Assembly (NCBI RefSeq): GCF_019511645.1
Contig: NZ_JAEUAX010000014.1
Span: 1 to 64,000 of the forward strand
DNA: 64,000 bases
Source of the DNA: Microbacterium ureisolvens
Lineage (GTDB): Bacteria > Actinomycetota > Actinomycetes > Actinomycetales > Microbacteriaceae
Reading direction: 5' to 3'
Part shown: piece by piece, positions 24,037 through 32,998 of the stretch
Layout of the letters: the number at the start of each line of letters is the position of its first letter
How positions within the stretch are numbered: the stretch's first letter is position 1
Notes under the pieces: generated by a model
Database searches by the model: none
What the model saw: the letters and a program-made list of their open reading frames with translations, nothing else
What the model was told of the DNA's origin: nothing
Translations under genes and position numbers: made by a program

Positions 24037-24600
24037 TCATCGCCGGATGAGGTGCTCGAGCACACGCTCGAGCACCTCATCCATTTTCGCTGCACTGCGC
24101 GCATAGACGCGACGCGACCGCTTCCACGGATCCTCTATATCGTCGTGCTCGGTCGACGCGCCCGCCGTGCCACGTGCCTGGTGGGCGAGCCGCGCCAGCG
24201 TGGGAAGGTCGGCGCCCGCACCCTCACGGGACGGAAGCGCTCTCAACAGACGCGCGAACTGCAGCACCGTGAATGTCCGGGTCGCCGCGGAGGGCAGCTG
24301 TCGAACGAGGAACTGCCGATGCCCCCGCGCCGCGGTGAGGACGACGTCGGCGCGGGTGACCATCGCCTCCGTCAGCCCGCGAGCCCTGAATTCCGATGCG
24401 TCGATTCCGCGATCCAGCAACCGGTCGAGAAGAGGACTGCTCATCGGGTGACCGGTGAGCGGGGCGAGACCGGCCGATGACAATCGGATGGCGGGTCCTC
24501 CTGTGGACTCGAGGGCACCCCTCAGTCCCCACTCCAGATAGGGCGACCGACAGACGTTGCCCGTGCAGACGAAGAGAATCGAGCCCAGACCCTCGGTCAC
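24037..24600 (-). CDS. Low-molecular-weight protein tyrosine phosphatase
   Basis: A 187-residue phosphatase with the P-loop VCTGNVCRSP (CX5R; Cys13-Arg18 by rough count) and the general-acid region DDIEDPWKRS (DP pair). It is a little longer than the 150-160 residues usual for the family because of an insertion before the DP motif. Wzb/Etp-type enzymes dephosphorylate BY-kinases. Its neighbour 9 bp upstream on the same strand is such a kinase, so the two are co-transcribed and antagonistic. Its last 12 codons contain the terminator hairpin of the convergent GH71 gene. Confidence 0.94.
   Translation of the reverse strand: MTEGLGSILFVCTGNVCRSPYLEWGLRGALESTGGPAIRLSSAGLAPLTGHPMSSPLLDRLLDRGIDASEFRARGLTEAMVTRADVVLTAARGHRQFLVRQLPSAATRTFTVLQFARLLRALPSREGAGADLPTLARLAHQARGTAGASTEHDDIEDPWKRSRRVYARSAAKMDEVLERVLEHLIRR
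24045..24082 (+). terminator. Perfect 17-bp terminator hairpin inside the phosphatase gene end
   Basis: Arms 24045-24061 and 24066-24082 (GGATGAGGTGCTCGAGC and its exact complement) enclose the loop ACAC and are followed by ATTTTCG on the plus strand. It terminates the GH71 transcript while encoding the C-terminal DEVLERVLEHLIR of the phosphatase on the other strand. Confidence 0.85.
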
Positions 24601-24609
24601 GATGAATCG

Positions 24610-26253
24610 CTAGGCGTCACGCGCCGAGTCGGCCCCGCGGATGGGCGGGACGCTGGCGCGGCGGGCCGAGCGGCGACGGGGCGACCGGGCATCCGAGCCT
24701 TCATCGGTCGTCCAATCGATGTCGTCGATGCCGTCATCGTCGTCGGCGAAGCTGTCATCGGCGCCGATCCGCTCGTACTCGTCTGCGAGCGCCTCTCGCA
24801 CGCCTCCGTCGCCGCGGCTGTCGGCGTCCGCGATCGCCTCGGCGTGCCGGTCGCCCCCGCCGGGCGCTGCAGCGGGTTCGGCGTCAGCCGTGTCTGCCTC
24901 GGGGGGACGAGCGGGCGCCTTCGTGGGTGAGTAGCTGTAACGGTGGTCTTCTCGCGCGCGGGACAGATTGAAGACGGCGCCTTCGACGGACGCGCCCATC
25001 GCGGTGAGCCGGTCCATTGCGCGGCGGAGTTCGCGGACGCGGAGCACGCGGGCGCCGATCACGAGGATGACGCCGCCGAGCAGGCGCGCCAGCACGGCGC
25101 CGTCCGGTACGGGGTTCAGGGGCGGGCAGTCGATGATGGTGACGTCGAAGCGCTCGCGGATCCGCCGCAGCGCGTCACTCGCGGCCGCGGACTCGAGGAG
25201 TTCGCTGGGGTTGGGCGGGCGGGAGCCGGCGAGGACGACCTTGAGGTCGTCGGGTCCCCAGCTGACGATCGCCTCGTCGAGGGTGATGTCCCCGGTGAGC
25301 ACGTCGGTGAAGCCGGTGTACTCCGGCAGGTCCAGGACGTCGCTCAGTGTGGGCCGGCGCAGGTCGGCTTCCACGAGGCAGACCTCGAGGCCCGAGGCCG
25401 CCAGGGCCGCGGCGATGTTCGCCGCGGTCGCACTCTTGCCCTCCCCGGGCCGCGATGATGTGATGGAGAAGACCTTGTGCGGTTCCCCGGGCTGGAGGAA
25501 TCGGAGATTGGCGCGCAGCTGCCGGTACTCCTCACCTCGGCGGGACCCGCTCTTCACGACGGCGATGGGATCCCGCTGCGCGCGACGGTCGAAGGAGACG
25601 ACCCCGAGCACGGGCAGCCCGGTGATCTCCGCCACCTGGTCCTTGTCGCGCACCCGGGCATCGACGACACCGCGCAGCACGACGACGACAGCCGCCGCGA
25701 CGAGCCCCGCGAGCACTCCCGTGAGCAGCAGCAGCGGCACGTTCGGCGACGAAGGCGCCGAGGGCGCTGTCGCGGACTCGATGACCTGCAGGCGGACGGG
25801 CGACTGGCCATCCACTCGGGGCGTGAGCGACGGAACGACCTCTGCGAGGTACGTGGACACCGAGTTGGCGATGGCCGCCGCGCGTTCGGGGGACTCGTCT
25901 GTCGCCGAGATGGTGATGACGCTCGTGTTCAGAGGAACGGATGTCGAGACCTGACGGCGCAGCTGGGAGATGGTGACGTCGAGGTCGAGCGACGTGATGA
26001 CAGGCTTCAGCACCACCTCGCGGGTGGCGACCGCGCTGAAGTTGCGAGCCTGCAGCTGCGAGAAGTTCGACGACTGCGCGAGCTCTCCCGTGCTCGCCCC
26101 ACCGGTGACGGTGACGAACACGTCGGCGCTCGCCGTGTACTCACGCGGGGCAGCGACGACGAGCGCCCACCCCCCGAGGACGCCGATCATCAGACAGGCC
26201 ACGACGACGGCCCAGTGATGCCGGACGAGCCGCAGCATGCTTCTGGTCTCCAT
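24610..26253 (-). CDS. Polysaccharide co-polymerase / BY-kinase (Wzz-Wzc type)
   Basis: A 547-residue, single-chain Wzz domain and tyrosine autokinase. TM1 (about 13-33), the outer Wzz domain and TM2 (about 170-195) are followed by the cytoplasmic kinase: Walker A SSRPGEGKSATAAN (about 264-277), Walker A' LVEADLRRP and Walker B VTIIDCPPL. BY-kinases control polymer length and export through cycling of phosphorylation. The C-terminal tail (about 445-547) is acidic and Ala/Asp-rich. It holds only scattered tyrosines (HRYSYSP, DEYERIG) instead of the usual Tyr cluster. The phosphatase gene follows 9 bp later on the same strand. Confidence 0.92.
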   Translation of the reverse strand: METRSMLRLVRHHWAVVVACLMIGVLGGWALVVAAPREYTASADVFVTVTGGASTGELAQSSNFSQLQARNFSAVATREVVLKPVITSLDLDVTISQLRRQVSTSVPLNTSVITISATDESPERAAAIANSVSTYLAEVVPSLTPRVDGQSPVRLQVIESATAPSAPSSPNVPLLLLTGVLAGLVAAAVVVVLRGVVDARVRDKDQVAEITGLPVLGVVSFDRRAQRDPIAVVKSGSRRGEEYRQLRANLRFLQPGEPHKVFSITSSRPGEGKSATAANIAAALAASGLEVCLVEADLRRPTLSDVLDLPEYTGFTDVLTGDITLDEAIVSWGPDDLKVVLAGSRPPNPSELLESAAASDALRRIRERFDVTIIDCPPLNPVPDGAVLARLLGGVILVIGARVLRVRELRRAMDRLTAMGASVEGAVFNLSRAREDHRYSYSPTKAPARPPEADTADAEPAAAPGGGDRHAEAIADADSRGDGGVREALADEYERIGADDSFADDDDGIDDIDWTTDEGSDARSPRRRSARRASVPPIRGADSARDA

Positions 26254-26390
26254 ACCCTCGCCCCGTCACGTCGAGGTGTAGGACCCAACCACTATTTCCC
26301 CCATCCCCATATAATTCCCCCCAACCGCAGAGAAATCTACAACCCGGACTGAGCGCTCAGCCCCCGCGAACACCCTGTGGACGGCGCCCG

Positions 26391-27935
26391 ATGACGCGAA
26401 CCGATCAGTTTCCAGAGCCCAGCCCGCGGCCCGGGCCACCCGCAGCCGGACGCGTCGCCTCCCCCGCGGCCGACACCGCCGGTGACGAGCTGCGGCGAGG
26501 ATTGCGCATCCTCTTCCTCGTGACGTCTCTCGCGGTGCTGTCGGTGGGGATTCCGGCGTTCCTCGTCGCGGATGTCGCGGACCTGCCGCGCAGCGATGCC
26601 TGGATCATGACGCTCGCGCTCCTGGTGTGGGCCGGGATCCGGCTCTCCTTCCTGTGGGTGCGAGGAACCCCGAGGCTGTTCGACTTCTTCTTCTGGCTCT
26701 TCGTCTACATCTTCATGGGCATCGCCCCCACCGCGCAGATCCTGTCGGGGCTTACGTCGACGACGACGCCGGGGGTCGACACCGGTTTCGACATGCCTAC
26801 GGCGGGTGTCGTCCTGCTCGGAGTCCTCTGCTACGAGATCGGCCGTCTGCTGTGGATGCTGCGCGAAAGCCGTCGGCATGGGGAGGGGCGGCGGGTCGCG
26901 GTCCGCTCCGTCAGCAGTTGGGGCACGGTCGTGCTCGCCCTCATCTCGCTCGCATTGAGCGGCTACGTCCTCTCGCGGCTCGGGGCGATCGCCCTGCTCG
27001 GGAGCCGGGATGCGGCGGCCGCGGCGCGAGCGGCGGTGTGGCCCGACCCCGCTGTGCGCAGTGTGGTCTTCGCGAGCGGGATCTACCCCCTGCTCGTCTC
27101 GGTCGGCGCCCTGGCCCAGCTTCGTCGCACCGCCAGTAACGAGCAGAGTCGTCGCCTCGCTCTGATCGGCGCCGTCGCGGGTGCGGCCGTCCTCCTGCTC
27201 ATCGTCAATCCGATCACGAGCGCGAGGTATTCGTTCGGAACGGTCGTCTTCGCGCTCGCCGTCTTCGCCGGCGCCGTCGCCACGCGCAGACGGGCGCGGA
27301 TCACCATGTTGGCGGCGATCGCGGGGTTCCTGTTCGTGTTCCCGATCGCCGACGCGTTCCGCCGCGCGGGCGGGGAGGTGGGCACGCGATCCGGATTCTT
27401 CGCCGAGTACCTGTCCAACCCCGACTACGACGCGTTCTGGCAGGTCGCCAACGCCCTGTCGTACTGGCTGGACGGCCTCGTCGCCCCGTTGAGTCAGTTC
27501 GCCGGGAGCGTCCTGTTCTGGGTTCCTCGCGCACTGTGGCCGAACAAACCGACGGATACGGGCATCCTGCTGGCCGAGTACCGAGGATATGCGTTCGACA
27601 ATCTCTCGGCACCGACGTGGGCCGAAGCGCTCGTGAACGGCGGCATCATCGCAGTCGTGATCGCCTTCCTGCTCATCGGGGTCGTCTTGCGCGCGATGGA
27701 CAGCCGGACGGTACCCGCCTTCCGCGCCGGCGGGGTGTGGGCCATCGTCGGAGGGATCCTGCCGGTGTTCATGACGATCCTCCTGCGCGGGTCGCTCCTG
27801 CAGGCGACCGGAGCGCTGTTCCTCACCATCGTCTGCATCATGGCTGTCAGGGGCCCCGCCGCAGGGCCGCCCGGTGCGGAGCAGCATCCGTTCCCCGCGT
27901 CCGATTCCGACGCGGCGGGAGCACCGTCGAACTAG
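26391..27935 (+). CDS. Wzy-like polysaccharide polymerase, multi-spanning membrane protein
   Basis: A 514-residue protein with about 11-12 TM helices from residue 38 to 490 and a large outer loop (about 315-390, with PRALWPNKPTDTG and EYRGYAFDNLSAPTWAEALVNGG). It follows the O-antigen polymerase topology: aromatic helices (LFDFFFWLFVYIFMGI) and the late helix MDSRTVPAFRAGGVWAIVGGI. Wzy proteins join lipid-linked repeat units outside the membrane. Sequence conservation in the family is low, so this rests on topology and context. It is divergent from the BY-kinase and shares its last 4 bp (CTAG) with the convergent glycosyltransferase gene. Confidence 0.8.
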   Translation: MTRTDQFPEPSPRPGPPAAGRVASPAADTAGDELRRGLRILFLVTSLAVLSVGIPAFLVADVADLPRSDAWIMTLALLVWAGIRLSFLWVRGTPRLFDFFFWLFVYIFMGIAPTAQILSGLTSTTTPGVDTGFDMPTAGVVLLGVLCYEIGRLLWMLRESRRHGEGRRVAVRSVSSWGTVVLALISLALSGYVLSRLGAIALLGSRDAAAAARAAVWPDPAVRSVVFASGIYPLLVSVGALAQLRRTASNEQSRRLALIGAVAGAAVLLLIVNPITSARYSFGTVVFALAVFAGAVATRRRARITMLAAIAGFLFVFPIADAFRRAGGEVGTRSGFFAEYLSNPDYDAFWQVANALSYWLDGLVAPLSQFAGSVLFWVPRALWPNKPTDTGILLAEYRGYAFDNLSAPTWAEALVNGGIIAVVIAFLLIGVVLRAMDSRTVPAFRAGGVWAIVGGILPVFMTILLRGSLLQATGALFLTIVCIMAVRGPAAGPPGAEQHPFPASDSDAAGAPSN

Positions 27936-29035
27936 CTGTAGAAGGCCTCGAGGCGCTGGGCGATGGCGGTCATGCTGCGCTCCGATCGCACGGCATTCCT
28001 GCCTCGAGCGCCCATCGCGGCAGACCGGTCCGGGTCGGCGAGCAAGGTGCGGAGGGCCTCCTCGAGACTTCCCACCGTGCCGTCGGTCACGAGGCCGGCC
28101 TCATGCTGTGTCACGAACGACGCGAGGCCGCATGTATCGGTGATGATGACGGGCAGACCCACCGACATCGCCTCCAGCACCGACATCGGATAGGGCTCGT
28201 CGACACTGGGCAGCACGTAGACGGTGGCGTGACGCATCCGCTCGGCCGTCCCGCTCATGCCGATGGGGCCCTCCCATCGGATGCGATCGCCGTGGCCCGA
28301 GGCGGCGATCGCATCACGGACCGCCGGGCCCTCGCCTTCATCGGGTCCGACGAGTGCGAAGGTCGCTTCGGGGAACGCCGGCGCGACGCGCGCCGCTGCC
28401 TCGACGAATGCGACGGGGAGCTTCCGAGCGGCCAGGCGAGCCAGATACAGAACCCTCGCCGGACCGGCGATGCGGGCCGACGCCTGGAGCGGGACCCCGT
28501 TGGGAAGCTCTTCCAACCGCGTTTCGCCACCGGCGACGACCTGCAGGGATGCACGCTCGCGAGCGGTCAGGTAGGCGACGATCCGAGCTCGATGGAGCAC
28601 CGGGCGAGTAAGGGCGAGATCGAGGGGGACGGCGAGCGGATTGTTGGTCTCGTCGACCATGCCGTGCGTCTGCACCACGATCGGCACCCCTCGCAGGACT
28701 GCGATGAGCGCCGACGGGAGGGTCACGAGGTCGCGCGCGGCATGCACGTGGACGACGTCGAACTCGCGGGCGTGACGGTGGACCGCTCTCCACAGCTCGG
28801 GAGAGCCGAGCCCTGCGAATCCGCTTCCGGGCAGGATCGTGCGGGCGGGGAAGAGTCTGGCCGGCACACCGTCGAGCTCGGTGGGGACGTTCCCGTCGAA
28901 TCCTCGCTGCGTCCCGGCGAGCACGACCTGATGCCCCCGCTGCTGGAGTGCGAGCAGCTGGTTGATCGCGACTCGGGTCGGTCCGCCGTACTCGCCCAGC
29001 GGGCTGACGAGCGTGACGATCCCGAGGATCTTCAT
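27932..29035 (-). CDS. GT4-family glycosyltransferase
   Basis: A 367-residue GT-B enzyme. The N-terminal Rossmann half begins MKILGIVTLVSPLGEYGGPT with the sugar-acceptor GG, then DVVHVHAARD and VVQTHGMVD. The C-terminal half has ARVLYLARLAARKLP and the E-x7-E donor-binding block PSVDEPYPMSVLEAMSVGLPVI. Likely adds one sugar of the repeat unit from a nucleotide-sugar donor. ATG 29035 overlaps the acetyltransferase stop by 4 bp (ATGA). Confidence 0.92.
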   Translation of the reverse strand: MKILGIVTLVSPLGEYGGPTRVAINQLLALQQRGHQVVLAGTQRGFDGNVPTELDGVPARLFPARTILPGSGFAGLGSPELWRAVHRHAREFDVVHVHAARDLVTLPSALIAVLRGVPIVVQTHGMVDETNNPLAVPLDLALTRPVLHRARIVAYLTARERASLQVVAGGETRLEELPNGVPLQASARIAGPARVLYLARLAARKLPVAFVEAAARVAPAFPEATFALVGPDEGEGPAVRDAIAASGHGDRIRWEGPIGMSGTAERMRHATVYVLPSVDEPYPMSVLEAMSVGLPVIITDTCGLASFVTQHEAGLVTDGTVGSLEEALRTLLADPDRSAAMGARGRNAVRSERSMTAIAQRLEAFYS

Positions 29036-29586
29036 GACGCCGGCTCGCTGGCACCGCGGACCGACGCGCGCGGCGCGAGGACGATTGCTCCCGGCTCGAC
29101 GTCCGATGTGACCAGTGCCGTCGCACCCACGACGGCATCCCGGCCCACCGTCACTCCGCGCAGGACCGTCGCTCGTGCCGCGACCCAGGCGCCGTCCTCG
29201 ATGGTGATCGGGCCGTTGTCGAACTCGAACGTGGGAGAGCGGCGGTCGTGGCTTCCTGTGCAGAGGAGCACGCCCTGCGAGATGCAGACGTCGCTGCCGA
29301 TGGTGACGGGCTCGAGGTTCAGGATCCACGCGCGTTCGCCGATCCATGTGTCGTCACCGATCGTGAGCTTCCAGGGCCAGTGGACGCGGACGCCGGAACG
29401 GAAGTTCACTCCGTCGCCGATGCGCGCGCCGAAAGCTCGCAGCACCTTGATCCGAAGTCCTGCAGGCACGAACCAGGGCATGACGAGAAGGCTGGAGGCC
29501 AGCTGCCACGCCGCCTGCCACGCGATGCTGCGTCCTTTGTCGTAACCGTCGCCGGTGAAGCCGGCCAGACTCCGTCGTCCGCCCAT
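29032..29586 (-). CDS. WcaF-like sugar O-acetyltransferase (left-handed beta-helix)
   Basis: A 184-residue acyltransferase. Hexapeptide repeats are visible from about residue 55: IGDGVNFRSGVRV, LTIGDDTWIGERAWIL, VTIGSDVCISQGVLLCTGSHD (catalytic His), ITIEDGAWVAARATVLRGVTVGRDAVVGATALV. The amphipathic N-terminus (AWQLASSLLVMPWFVPAGLRIKVLR in shape) matches WcaF/NodL relatives that acetylate exopolysaccharide sugars. I take the ATG at 29586, which has GGA 8 nt upstream; another in-frame ATG at 29595 is possible. Confidence 0.9.
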   Translation of the reverse strand: MGGRRSLAGFTGDGYDKGRSIAWQAAWQLASSLLVMPWFVPAGLRIKVLRAFGARIGDGVNFRSGVRVHWPWKLTIGDDTWIGERAWILNLEPVTIGSDVCISQGVLLCTGSHDRRSPTFEFDNGPITIEDGAWVAARATVLRGVTVGRDAVVGATALVTSDVEPGAIVLAPRASVRGASEPAS

Positions 29587-29702
29587 GGGCGACATCCTAG
29601 CCACGCGCGGTTTCCGCAGGTCAGCGGTTATGATCCACTCGAACGCGCCCCACCGTTCACTGCAGTCGCGGTCGAGCAGCACTTCGTCGAAGGAGGGGCC
29701 CG

Positions 29703-30842
29703 GTGACAGCCTCCGATCACCTGCGAGCGGTGTGGGTGAGCGGCGCGTTCGGGTTCGGGGACGATCTCGCCTACTTCCGGGAGGTCCTCGGGCAGTTCGC
29801 CCGACGGTTTCCGGACGCCGTCGTCCTGGTGAGGGAGGGCTATCCCGTCGACCGCTACCCCGAGCTTCCCCTCGTCCCCGACCTCCGCTTCTGGGTGCGC
29901 CGGCGCGACCGATCGGTGGGAGAGTTCACGTACACCGGGAACCTCCGCATCCCGACTTTCCGGACCGCGTGGCGGATGCTCCGGCGCCCGACGGATGTCG
30001 TGGTCGTCGTCGAGTTCACCCCCACTGCGCTGGTCTCGGCGACGGCTGCACACCTGCGACGACGCAGAGTCGTGCAACTGATCGAATCCGACCCGTCGTT
30101 CCGCGGCGGCCGTGACGGCCGAATCGCGACGACGGTGAAGAGGGCGTTCGCGCGACGGTCGCACGTCGTGCTGGTGAGCAACGACCGAACGGCGCGTTAC
30201 GCGCGCGAGCGCCTCGGCATCCGCGCCGAGCGGTTGCGTATCGGGCCTTACCTGACGTCTCAGCCGGCGCAGCCGTCGACCGGTTCCGATGACGGCGGTA
30301 GCGTGCGCTTCCTGTTCCTCAACAGCCTTCAGCGCCGCAAGGGTCTCCACCTCCTCCTCGCTGCACTGGCCGAGCTCCCCGCGCACACCCGTGACTGGAC
30401 GCTGGATGTCGTGGGGGATGGACCTGAGCGCGCGAGGCTCGAAGGGCAGGCCGTCGAGCTGGGGCTGGCGGAGAGGGTCCGCTTCCATGGCCGGAGGTCC
30501 CACGACGAGGTGGCCGCCGACTACGCGCGCTCCCATGTCGTGGTCTGTCCGACCCAAGGCGACTACCGCTCGCTCGCCGGGTTCGAGGCGGTGAACGCCC
30601 GGCGTCCGGTCGTGCTGTCCACTCGCGACGGGGCGGCTGAGGAGATCGTCGATTCGGGTGCCGCTGCGGTCGCGGTCGATCCCGTCGAGAGACGAGCGCT
30701 GGCAGCGGTTCTCGCGAGCTTCCTCCAGGACGACACGCACCTCGCGAAGCAGCTGGAGATCGCATCGGTGCCACCGGGCCGGTTCAGCGTCGAGGTCGTC
30801 GGCGCGAACCTGGAGTCCGCGATCCGGGCGGCGGTGAGATGA
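29703..30842 (+). CDS. GT4-family glycosyltransferase
   Basis: A 379-residue GT-B enzyme starting at GTG 29703 behind a strong AAGGAGG ribosome-binding site. The N-terminal half (VWVSGAFGFGDDLAYFREVL) is atypical. The C-terminal half is classical: RFLFLNSLQRRKGLHLLLAAL, LDVVGDGPERARLE, VRFHGRRSHDEVAADYARSH and a donor-binding segment PTQGDYRSLAGFEAVNARRPVV with the family glutamate. It is co-transcribed with the flippase-like gene (ATGA overlap at 30839), so it probably adds a sugar to the unit that protein exports. Confidence 0.9.
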   Translation: MTASDHLRAVWVSGAFGFGDDLAYFREVLGQFARRFPDAVVLVREGYPVDRYPELPLVPDLRFWVRRRDRSVGEFTYTGNLRIPTFRTAWRMLRRPTDVVVVVEFTPTALVSATAAHLRRRRVVQLIESDPSFRGGRDGRIATTVKRAFARRSHVVLVSNDRTARYARERLGIRAERLRIGPYLTSQPAQPSTGSDDGGSVRFLFLNSLQRRKGLHLLLAALAELPAHTRDWTLDVVGDGPERARLEGQAVELGLAERVRFHGRRSHDEVAADYARSHVVVCPTQGDYRSLAGFEAVNARRPVVLSTRDGAAEEIVDSGAAAVAVDPVERRALAAVLASFLQDDTHLAKQLEIASVPPGRFSVEVVGANLESAIRAAVR

Positions 30843-32041
30843 CCCCTCGTCGTCTGCGGCTTCCTCGCCCGCTGACGATCGCGCAGATCCTCTCGAGCGC
30901 CGCGGGAGCGGTGCCCATGCTGATCGCCGCCGTACGGATGGATCCGCCGGCCTTCACGTCGTTCTCGATCCTCACCCTGGCCAGCGTGCTCGCGGTCGGA
31001 GGGTCACGGGCTGCCCTCTTCCAGCCCGCGCTGATCTTCCAGCGAACGGACGCGGGATCGCTGGTGCCCGCGCGATACATGTTGGTCGTCTCGTCGTTGT
31101 CCGCTCTCGCGGTGGCCGCGATCGCGGTCGTCTCGACCGGGGCGCCTCCCGCCGAGGCAGGGCTCATCGGTGTCGCCGGCGCCGTGCCCGTCTTCTACGA
31201 CTGGGTCCGGTATCGCGCCATCGGTTCGGGCCGGCGCTGGGCCGTCGCCGCCGGGGACGGCGTGCGTTTGACGTTCGTCTCGGCGACGGCCCTGCCGCTT
31301 CTGGCAGCCACTCCCTTGTCGTTCATGCTCGCCATCGGTGTCTCCTGCGCGATCGCGGCCGCGGTGCTCCTTCCCCAGGTTCCGGTGCGCGTGGGAACCT
31401 ACCCGTACCGCCGCTACCGTTCGTCGGCGGCCTGGCAGACTCTCGACTTCGCCGTCGGCCAGGCCATCGTCTCCCTGCCCCTCTTCCTGCTCGCCGGCTC
31501 CGGCGCGAACGATCTGATCGGCGGAGTACGCCTTGCCCAGACGCTTCTCGGACCGCTGAATCTGGCCTTCGCGGCGACGACGACGAACATCATCGCCGAT
31601 GGCGCAACGCACGTCGATTACCGGCAGGCGTCGGCGGTCATCGCCCGCGGCTGGCGCGCCAGCATCCGGCTCGGCCTTCTGGCGACCGCCGTCGTCACGA
31701 TTCTCACCGGCGTCATCTGGTCGACGGGGTGGGCGCCGGCGGGAGTCGAGCGTGCGGACCTCCTCCTCGGTATGGTCCTGGTCGGGGCGTCGACCATCCT
31801 CACGGGCTGGTCGGGCATCCACGGGATCGTGCTCCGGGTGCTCGATCATCAGTCCGCGGTCACGCTGGTCCGCATCGGCATCGCGTCCGCCACCACGGCA
31901 GGGTTCCTCATCGGCTACGCGGCCGGCGGCGACGAGTGGAGTCTGATCCTCGGATTCGGCGCGAACGCGATCTCCGCCCCCCTCCTGTTCATTCCCGTCG
32001 CGCTGTTCCACTACCGCCGTGACACGCGTGAGACGCCCTGA
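30839..32041 (+). CDS. Wzx-like flippase, multi-spanning membrane protein
   Basis: A 400-residue protein with about 10 hydrophobic helices spread over the full length and few charged residues within them, in the MATE/MVF-type polysaccharide flippase pattern. It is shorter than a typical 12-14 helix Wzx. The start overlaps the glycosyltransferase stop by 4 bp. The role as exporter of lipid-linked units is inferred from topology and from the Wzy, BY-kinase and glycosyltransferase neighbours; no diagnostic motif is visible. Confidence 0.68.
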   Translation: MTPRRLRLPRPLTIAQILSSAAGAVPMLIAAVRMDPPAFTSFSILTLASVLAVGGSRAALFQPALIFQRTDAGSLVPARYMLVVSSLSALAVAAIAVVSTGAPPAEAGLIGVAGAVPVFYDWVRYRAIGSGRRWAVAAGDGVRLTFVSATALPLLAATPLSFMLAIGVSCAIAAAVLLPQVPVRVGTYPYRRYRSSAAWQTLDFAVGQAIVSLPLFLLAGSGANDLIGGVRLAQTLLGPLNLAFAATTTNIIADGATHVDYRQASAVIARGWRASIRLGLLATAVVTILTGVIWSTGWAPAGVERADLLLGMVLVGASTILTGWSGIHGIVLRVLDHQSAVTLVRIGIASATTAGFLIGYAAGGDEWSLILGFGANAISAPLLFIPVALFHYRRDTRETP

Positions 32042-32051
32042 TCGTCCACGG

Positions 32052-32768
32052 TCAGCCGGTCCGTTGCAGCACCCGGAACCACTTGAGGAGCAGAGCGATC
32101 GTGATGACGGCGGTCAAGCCGCCGAGCGCGGCGTAGACCGCGAAGAAGATCTGCGATGAGCCCCACAGAACGAAGGCGAGCGCCAGGACACCATAATCCG
32201 CGGGCAGCAGCCCGAGCGCCCGGATCGTCGACGGGGACCGCGGTGGGTCCGCTTGAAGCGGCCGAGTGCGTCGGAGCAGTTCGAAGATCGTCATTCCCGA
32301 GAACAGCACGACCGCGACGAGCATGTAGGCGAGGGGCAGCAGCAGCCATGCCCCCGCCAAGAGCCCCTGGGTCGCCGCGGCGATCAGCACCGCGGCGTGG
32401 ACCGCGACCATCTTGCCCGCATCCACGACGTGGTCCAGCCACTCTCCGGCAAGGCTGCCGCGCCCGGTCAGTCGCGCGACCTGACCATCCGCCGAGTCCA
32501 GGGCGAACCCGAGCGCCAGGAGCACCGTGACCGCCAGACCGGTGAGCCAGCCGGCGGGGCTGAGGACGAGCACGACCAGGCCCAGTGCGGTGCAGAGCGC
32601 AGAGACGGCGGTCACGCCGTTCGGCGAGACGCCGGCGGAGGCGGCTGCCGCCGCGAAGAACCGACCGACCGGACGGTTGATGTACCTGGAATACAGCGAG
32701 ACGCCCGCTCGACTCTTCTGCGAGCTCGACAAGGAACCCATGGCTTCGCGAAAGGTCAGACCGGACAT
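32052..32768 (-). CDS. CDP-alcohol phosphatidyltransferase family membrane enzyme
   Basis: A 238-residue enzyme with six hydrophobic helices. The complete CDP-alcohol phosphotransferase signature D-x2-DG-x2-AR-x8-G-x3-D-x3-D is seen in DSADGQVARLTGRGSLAGEW followed by LDHVVD (about 90-115). Members join a CDP-activated alcohol or lipid to a second alcohol, for example phosphatidylinositol phosphate. With the TagD-like gene in the same locus, the enzyme could use a CDP-alcohol for a glycan or lipid head group. ATG 32768 gives the shortest protein keeping all conserved parts, with GGGGGG just before it. Confidence 0.88.
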   Translation of the reverse strand: MSGLTFREAMGSLSSSQKSRAGVSLYSRYINRPVGRFFAAAAASAGVSPNGVTAVSALCTALGLVVLVLSPAGWLTGLAVTVLLALGFALDSADGQVARLTGRGSLAGEWLDHVVDAGKMVAVHAAVLIAAATQGLLAGAWLLLPLAYMLVAVVLFSGMTIFELLRRTRPLQADPPRSPSTIRALGLLPADYGVLALAFVLWGSSQIFFAVYAALGGLTAVITIALLLKWFRVLQRTG

Positions 32769-32998
32769 GTCCCCCCATGCCCCCGCACCTCGTGGTGCGA
32801 GTGTTGGAATACACACTGGCGTCTGACGCCCTGTCGTGTAAACTCCGCGTCAAGCGTACTGGCAAGTTGCACCCGACGACGATGATGCCGAAGCGCAGCG
32901 ACAGCACGTGTGCCCGCGGACGGGGAGCCTGTGGGCGACCGGTGATCCACTGGGGAAGTGCGACGACCGGTCTCGAATATCTGGGAACGGGGTTTCAC

